The notes beneath the pieces are model-generated. The model saw only the letters and a list, made by a program, of their open reading frames with translations. It did no database searches and had not been told where the DNA came from. Source: Thermoproteus sp. (lineage in GTDB: Archaea > Thermoproteota > Thermoprotei > Thermoproteales > Thermoproteaceae). Taken from it: a stretch of DNA of 64,000 nt. The number at the start of each line of letters is the position of its first letter. Within the stretch, counting starts at the first letter, position 1. The stretch spans positions 620,001 through 684,000 of the forward strand of contig JAWARJ010000001.1 in the NCBI GenBank assembly GCA_038893495.1, read 5' to 3'. Positions 60,753 through 64,000 of this stretch are shown here, piece by piece. Position numbers and translations under genes: made by a program.

Positions 60753-62096
60753 GTGGGCGAATTTATCGATAGGGAGAGGGAGCTGGCCTTGTTGGAGGAG
60801 CTGTGGCGTGCCCCCGGCGCCCAGTTGGTGGTGATATACGGGAGGAGGAGGGTGGGCAAGACCGCGCTGGTCAGGCGGTTTCTCTCGGGGAAGAGGGGGA
60901 TCTACCACATGTGCACGTTGGACACCATCGAGTGGAACGTGAGGGAGATGCTGAGGGCCTTGGCGGAGGCCGTGGGGGACTTCAAGATCTCGGCGCTTGA
61001 GCCTCGGCTTGACGTCTTCTTGAGGGTGCTGGCCGAGGCGGCGTCTGAGAGGTTTGCCTTCGTCATAGACGAGTTTCCGTACTGCGCCTCCGTGTATCCG
61101 CCTATGGCCTCCGTCATCCAGAGGGCGTGGGACATGTGGCTCTCCCAGACGAAGATCTTCATGGTCCTTGTGGGGTCGAGCGTGGGCATGATGGCCGAAC
61201 ACGTGCTCAGCAGGAAGGCTCCCCTCTACGGTAGGCGCACAGGCGGCATGAGGCTAGGCGAGCTGGAGCCCCACCACGTGGGCCGCTTCGTGGGCGGCGA
61301 TGCCGAGGACTGGTTTAAGGCGTGGGCCGTGGTGGGGGGAGTTCCCTACTACCTCAAGCTCTTCGTCCCGGGCCGCCCCGTGGACCTAGAGGTCAGGCGG
61401 CTCTTCTCCAAGGGCGGCCCCCTCTACGAGGAGCCTCTCTTCCTGTTGAGAGAGGAGCTACGGGAGCCCCGGATCTACATGGCCCTCTTGGAGGCGCTGG
61501 CGGCGGGGAGGACGAAGCTCGGCGAGGTGGCCCAATTCGCCGGCCTGTCGAGCGCCAAGGCCTCTAAGTACCTATGGAGGTTGCGGCAGTTGGACGTGGT
61601 GGATAGGGAGGAGGTATACGGCGTCAGGAGGAGCGGCCGCTATTACATCAAGGACAACCTCTTCGCCTTTTGGTTCCGCTTCGTATACCCCAACCTCTCT
61701 AGACTCGAGCTGGACGAGCCCGAGGCCGTCTTCGCCGACGAGAAGCTGGACGCCTACTACGGCGAGATGTTCGAGCGCCTCGTCAGGCTGATCTCGCCGA
61801 GGGTGTTCGGCGTACGATTTTATAAATATATAAAAGGCCAAATAGATATAGATCTAGCTGGCGAGGCGGGCGGCTGTAGGATCTACGGGGAGGTCAAGTG
61901 GAGCAAAGAGGTCGATCCCATCCGGGAGTACAGGAGGCTGGCGGGTTTAAAGCAGGGCGATGCGTACCTAGTGGTGGCCCGAGGCTTCTCCAAGCCTCCA
62001 CAGGAGGGCGTAGCGGCGGTGACGCTTAGGGACCTCTACCACGCCCTGGAGACGGGGAGGAAAATCCAGTTGTGTCCGCGGCGCCAAGCTTTATAG
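60753..62096 (+). CDS. Archaeal ATPase (AAA, DUF234-type)
   Basis: A 447-aa ATPase. Walker A is GRRRVGKT (about residues 30-37) and Walker B is FVIDEFPY (about 104-111). A winged-helix-like part KLGEVAQFAGLSSAKASKYLWRL (about 253-275) follows, then a C-terminal nuclease-like DUF234 region with CRIYGEVKWSKEV (D/E...E-x-K). The family is expanded in Thermoproteales and its role is unknown. Start GTG at 60753 follows TATA-like tttttatac by about 20 bases. A decayed relative lies at 59340-59616. Confidence 0.85.
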   Translation: MGEFIDRERELALLEELWRAPGAQLVVIYGRRRVGKTALVRRFLSGKRGIYHMCTLDTIEWNVREMLRALAEAVGDFKISALEPRLDVFLRVLAEAASERFAFVIDEFPYCASVYPPMASVIQRAWDMWLSQTKIFMVLVGSSVGMMAEHVLSRKAPLYGRRTGGMRLGELEPHHVGRFVGGDAEDWFKAWAVVGGVPYYLKLFVPGRPVDLEVRRLFSKGGPLYEEPLFLLREELREPRIYMALLEALAAGRTKLGEVAQFAGLSSAKASKYLWRLRQLDVVDREEVYGVRRSGRYYIKDNLFAFWFRFVYPNLSRLELDEPEAVFADEKLDAYYGEMFERLVRLISPRVFGVRFYKYIKGQIDIDLAGEAGGCRIYGEVKWSKEVDPIREYRRLAGLKQGDAYLVVARGFSKPPQEGVAAVTLRDLYHALETGRKIQLCPRRQAL

Positions 62097-62221
62097 CGAT
62101 TCCCATAGAGATGCGTATCGAATTTGTATTCGGCAAACGGCGACTCTGAAGGCGAGGTTCCGGCCGCTTCGAGCCGGCCGCTTTGACAGGCGGGCCGGGC
62201 CCTTCGTCCCGCGCCTACATT

Positions 62222-62265
62222 ATGCAGGTATTACCTGAGAGACCGATATAAGTGGGAGCCTGCAT
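62222..62265. promoter_or_regulatory. Operator-like palindromes around the CopG gene promoter
   Basis: A perfect palindrome CAGGTA-T-TACCTG (62225-62237) sits just before the TATA-like gatataag (62245-62252). An outer inverted pair ATGCAGG (62222-62228) and CCTGCAT (62259-62265) brackets the box. The gene that follows (62272) is a ribbon-helix-helix protein, so autoregulation is likely. Confidence 0.6.
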
Positions 62266-62271
62266 TAGTCC

Positions 62272-62511
62272 ATGCCCAGGAACAAGGGGCAGGAGAAGAT
62301 GTCGTTGATATCGGTGCACGTCCCCAAACGCATGTTGGAAGAGCTGGACGAGTTGGTCAGAAGGGGCATCTACCCAAATAGGAGTGAGGCCATAAGGGCC
62401 GCCATAAGGGAGCTCCTATACAAAGAGTCCTTGAAGCCCTCGGCGAGGCAGATAGAGGCCGAAGAGGTCGAGGAGGAAGGCGAGGAGATACAGGTTTTGA
62501 CTGGCCGCTAG
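62272..62511 (+). CDS. Ribbon-helix-helix (CopG-like) regulator
   Basis: A 79-aa protein. The RHH fold spans residues 10-50: strand SLISVHVPKRM, helix LEELDELVRRG, turn IYPNRSEAIRAAIRELL. The tail is acidic (EAEEVEEEGEE). Such dimers bind palindromic operators; one overlaps its own promoter (62225-62237). pheS begins 37 bases after its stop. Confidence 0.88.
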   Translation: MPRNKGQEKMSLISVHVPKRMLEELDELVRRGIYPNRSEAIRAAIRELLYKESLKPSARQIEAEEVEEEGEEIQVLTGR

Positions 62512-62548
62512 GCCCCCCTAATTCTTATTAATCCAATAGATTTTAGCC

Positions 62549-64000
62549 GTGGCTTTGGTCGCGCCTATAGAATACGCCATATTGAAGTCGGCGGCTAGGC
62601 GGAGGAGCCTCAGAGAGGTCGCGGCGGAGCTGGGGGCCAAGCCTGAAGACTTGATGCGGTACGTGGAGTCGCTTAGGGCCAGAGGCCTTCTGGACGTCGA
62701 GAGGAGGCAGGTGGAGGCCTACGAGCTGACAGAAGAGGGGGCTAGATATGCGAGGGAGGGCTTGCCGGAGCTCTTGGCGCTTAGGTCTGCCAGATGTGAG
62801 GGAGATGTCTGCGTCATCGATGTGCCCGACACAGCGGAGGGGAAGATCGTCCTGGCCAATTTGGCCCGCCTTGGGCTGAAGCCCCGCGGGGGCAGGGTGG
62901 AGGCGCCTCGGGAGGATGTCGAGAGGGCGCTTAGGGCCGTCGAGGAGAGGCAGAAGTACCTCGTTGAGCTGGCCTCTGGGGGGCAGGCTCCTCCCGAGAT
63001 ATACGCCGAGTTCTCTAGGAGGAAGTTAGTGCGTAGAGTCGCCAAGACTGAGCTGTACGTAGAGACGCGTGTGGACCTCTCGGCCTTGAAAGTGGCGCAG
63101 ATGAAGACCGCCTTGACGTCCGAAGACCTCAAGAGCGGCGCGTGGAGGGAAATAGTGTTGAAGCCCATAGACGCCTCGATTGAAGTTCCGCCGGCGCCTG
63201 CCCCCGTGCCCCACTTCTTCCAGGAGTTTCTGGAATACGTGAGGGAGGTCATGGTGGGGCTTGGCTTCGAGGAGGTGAGGGGACCCGTCTTGGAGTACGA
63301 ATTCTGGAACTTCGACGCTTTGTTCCAAGCGCAAGACCACCCGGCGAGGGAGGTCCACGACACCTTCTTCGTGGAGTGGAGCGGCGAGATGCCCGAGCCT
63401 CCCCCCAAGGACCTCATGGAGAGGGTCGGGAGGGAGCACGAGGCGGGGTGGGGCTATAGGTGGAGCCCCGAGAGGGCGTTGGGGCTGGTCTTAAGGAGCC
63501 AGACCACCGCCACGACCATTAGGGCTCTGGCCGAGAGGGGCGAGGGCGAGTATAAGGTCTTCACTATAGGCAGGGTCTTCAGACCGGAGCACATAGATGC
63601 GAAACACAACGTGGAGTTCCACCAGCTGGACGGGATAGTGGTGGGGAGGGGCCTCTCCTTCAAGCACCTATTGGGCCAATTGGAACAAATAGCGAAGGCC
63701 TTGGGGATGGAGGAGGTCAGGTTCAAGCCGGCCTACTTCCCCTTCACCTCGCCGTCTGTTGAGGTCTACGCGAGGCACGAGAGGCTAGGCTGGATAGAAT
63801 TCGGCGGCGCCGGCATATTCAGGCCGGAGGTCACGAGGCCTTTGGGCGTGGAGAAGAGCAGAGTGCTGGCTTGGGGCTGGGGGCTCGACAGAGTCGCCAT
63901 GATACTCCTGGGCATCGACGACATTAGGGACCTCTTCACGACGGACCTCAACAAGCTAGCCGAATACTACAGGAGGTGGCAGGCCTTCAAGAGAACTGTA
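62549..64000 (+). CDS. pheS: Phenylalanyl-tRNA synthetase alpha subunit (3' end outside window)
   Basis: 484 codons are visible before the window ends, so the gene is almost complete. The N-terminal region (1-90) is the helical/winged-helix DNA-binding-like part of archaeal PheS. Class II motifs follow: GFEEVRGPVLEYEFWNFDALFQAQDHPAR (motif 1 region), IGRVFRPEHIDAKHNVEFHQLDG (motif 2) and AWGWGLDRVAMILLG (motif 3). It charges tRNA-Phe with PheT; the tRNA is at 6035. Start GTG; TATA-like ttcttattaat lies about 20 bases upstream. Confidence 0.95.
   Translation, partial: MALVAPIEYAILKSAARRRSLREVAAELGAKPEDLMRYVESLRARGLLDVERRQVEAYELTEEGARYAREGLPELLALRSARCEGDVCVIDVPDTAEGKIVLANLARLGLKPRGGRVEAPREDVERALRAVEERQKYLVELASGGQAPPEIYAEFSRRKLVRRVAKTELYVETRVDLSALKVAQMKTALTSEDLKSGAWREIVLKPIDASIEVPPAPAPVPHFFQEFLEYVREVMVGLGFEEVRGPVLEYEFWNFDALFQAQDHPAREVHDTFFVEWSGEMPEPPPKDLMERVGREHEAGWGYRWSPERALGLVLRSQTTATTIRALAERGEGEYKVFTIGRVFRPEHIDAKHNVEFHQLDGIVVGRGLSFKHLLGQLEQIAKALGMEEVRFKPAYFPFTSPSVEVYARHERLGWIEFGGAGIFRPEVTRPLGVEKSRVLAWGWGLDRVAMILLGIDDIRDLFTTDLNKLAEYYRRWQAFKRTV

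Noticed and set aside
1-64000. CRISPR array
   Set aside because: No set of regularly spaced direct repeats and no cas genes were seen on reading; the HD-like and nuclease-like island genes do not match Cas proteins I know.

Overview
The window is chromosomal DNA of a hyperthermophilic crenarchaeon of the family Thermoproteaceae, most like Thermoproteus. Support for this comes from a GC-rich genome with tightly packed genes, many ATGA start/stop overlaps, and TATA-like boxes usually 20-28 bases before the start codon (leaderless transcripts). It also comes from the small chromatin protein CC1, a trehalose-6-phosphate synthase/phosphatase fusion, archaeal informational genes (FEN1, Cdc48, EF-1beta, Trm10, A-type ATPase subunit B) and the sulfate-activation genes aprBA and sat. 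The species is inferred, not shown.

Layout. 1-6106: MFS transporter (cut by the window edge), methyltransferase, TrpRS, TRAM protein, a secreted protein paired with a membrane-tethered winged-helix regulator, a class III CoA-transferase and tRNA-Phe. 6112-9283: a DUF3782-type nuclease-like gene, about 800 bases of apparently decayed DNA, and a RecA/KaiC-like ATPase with a SpoIIM-type membrane protein. 9298-15819: sulfate cassette (aprA, aprB, membrane partner, sat, a small unknown gene), then a winged-helix protein and a stand-alone Cdc48-N-like protein. 15922-26027: PEBP protein, CC1, MFS transporter, small zinc ribbon with BtpA-like protein, lipoamide dehydrogenase, Rieske and SWIM proteins, an ABC transporter, aldo/keto reductase and NadM. 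26211-36228: trehalose synthase fusion, glucose dehydrogenase, three-subunit molybdenum aldehyde oxidoreductase, rhomboid protease, thioesterase, Trm10 and TenA.

36240-42192 is the standout accessory region. It is an AT-richer island between tenA and an amino-acid permease with five genes: an HD-like protein, a winged-helix regulator, an unknown 386-aa protein, a 617-aa protein with a repeat linker and a PD-(D/E)XK-like end, and a GIY-YIG protein. The central divergent promoter carries four TAGAAC/GTTCTA half-sites. I read it as a candidate undescribed mobile or defence system with its own regulator; the function is unproven.

42233-64000: permease, a YjbQ/threonine synthase/gamma-glutamyltransferase operon, pyrophosphatase, DsrE protein and esterase, FEN1, Cdc48, EF-1beta and a reduced zinc ribbon, S9 peptidase, aminopropyltransferase, an HTH-ferritin-like fusion, a second DUF3782-type gene and ATP synthase B. 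These are followed by a decayed ATPase, a MntA-HepT pair whose MntA is frameshifted, an intact DUF234-type ATPase, a CopG/RHH regulator with a palindromic operator, and pheS (cut at the right edge).

Working together: Sat, AprBA and pyrophosphatase activate and reduce sulfate. Glucose dehydrogenase plus the aldehyde oxidoreductase fit a non-phosphorylative Entner-Doudoroff route. Trehalose synthesis is self-contained in one gene. No CRISPR array, rRNA or intact insertion sequence was seen.
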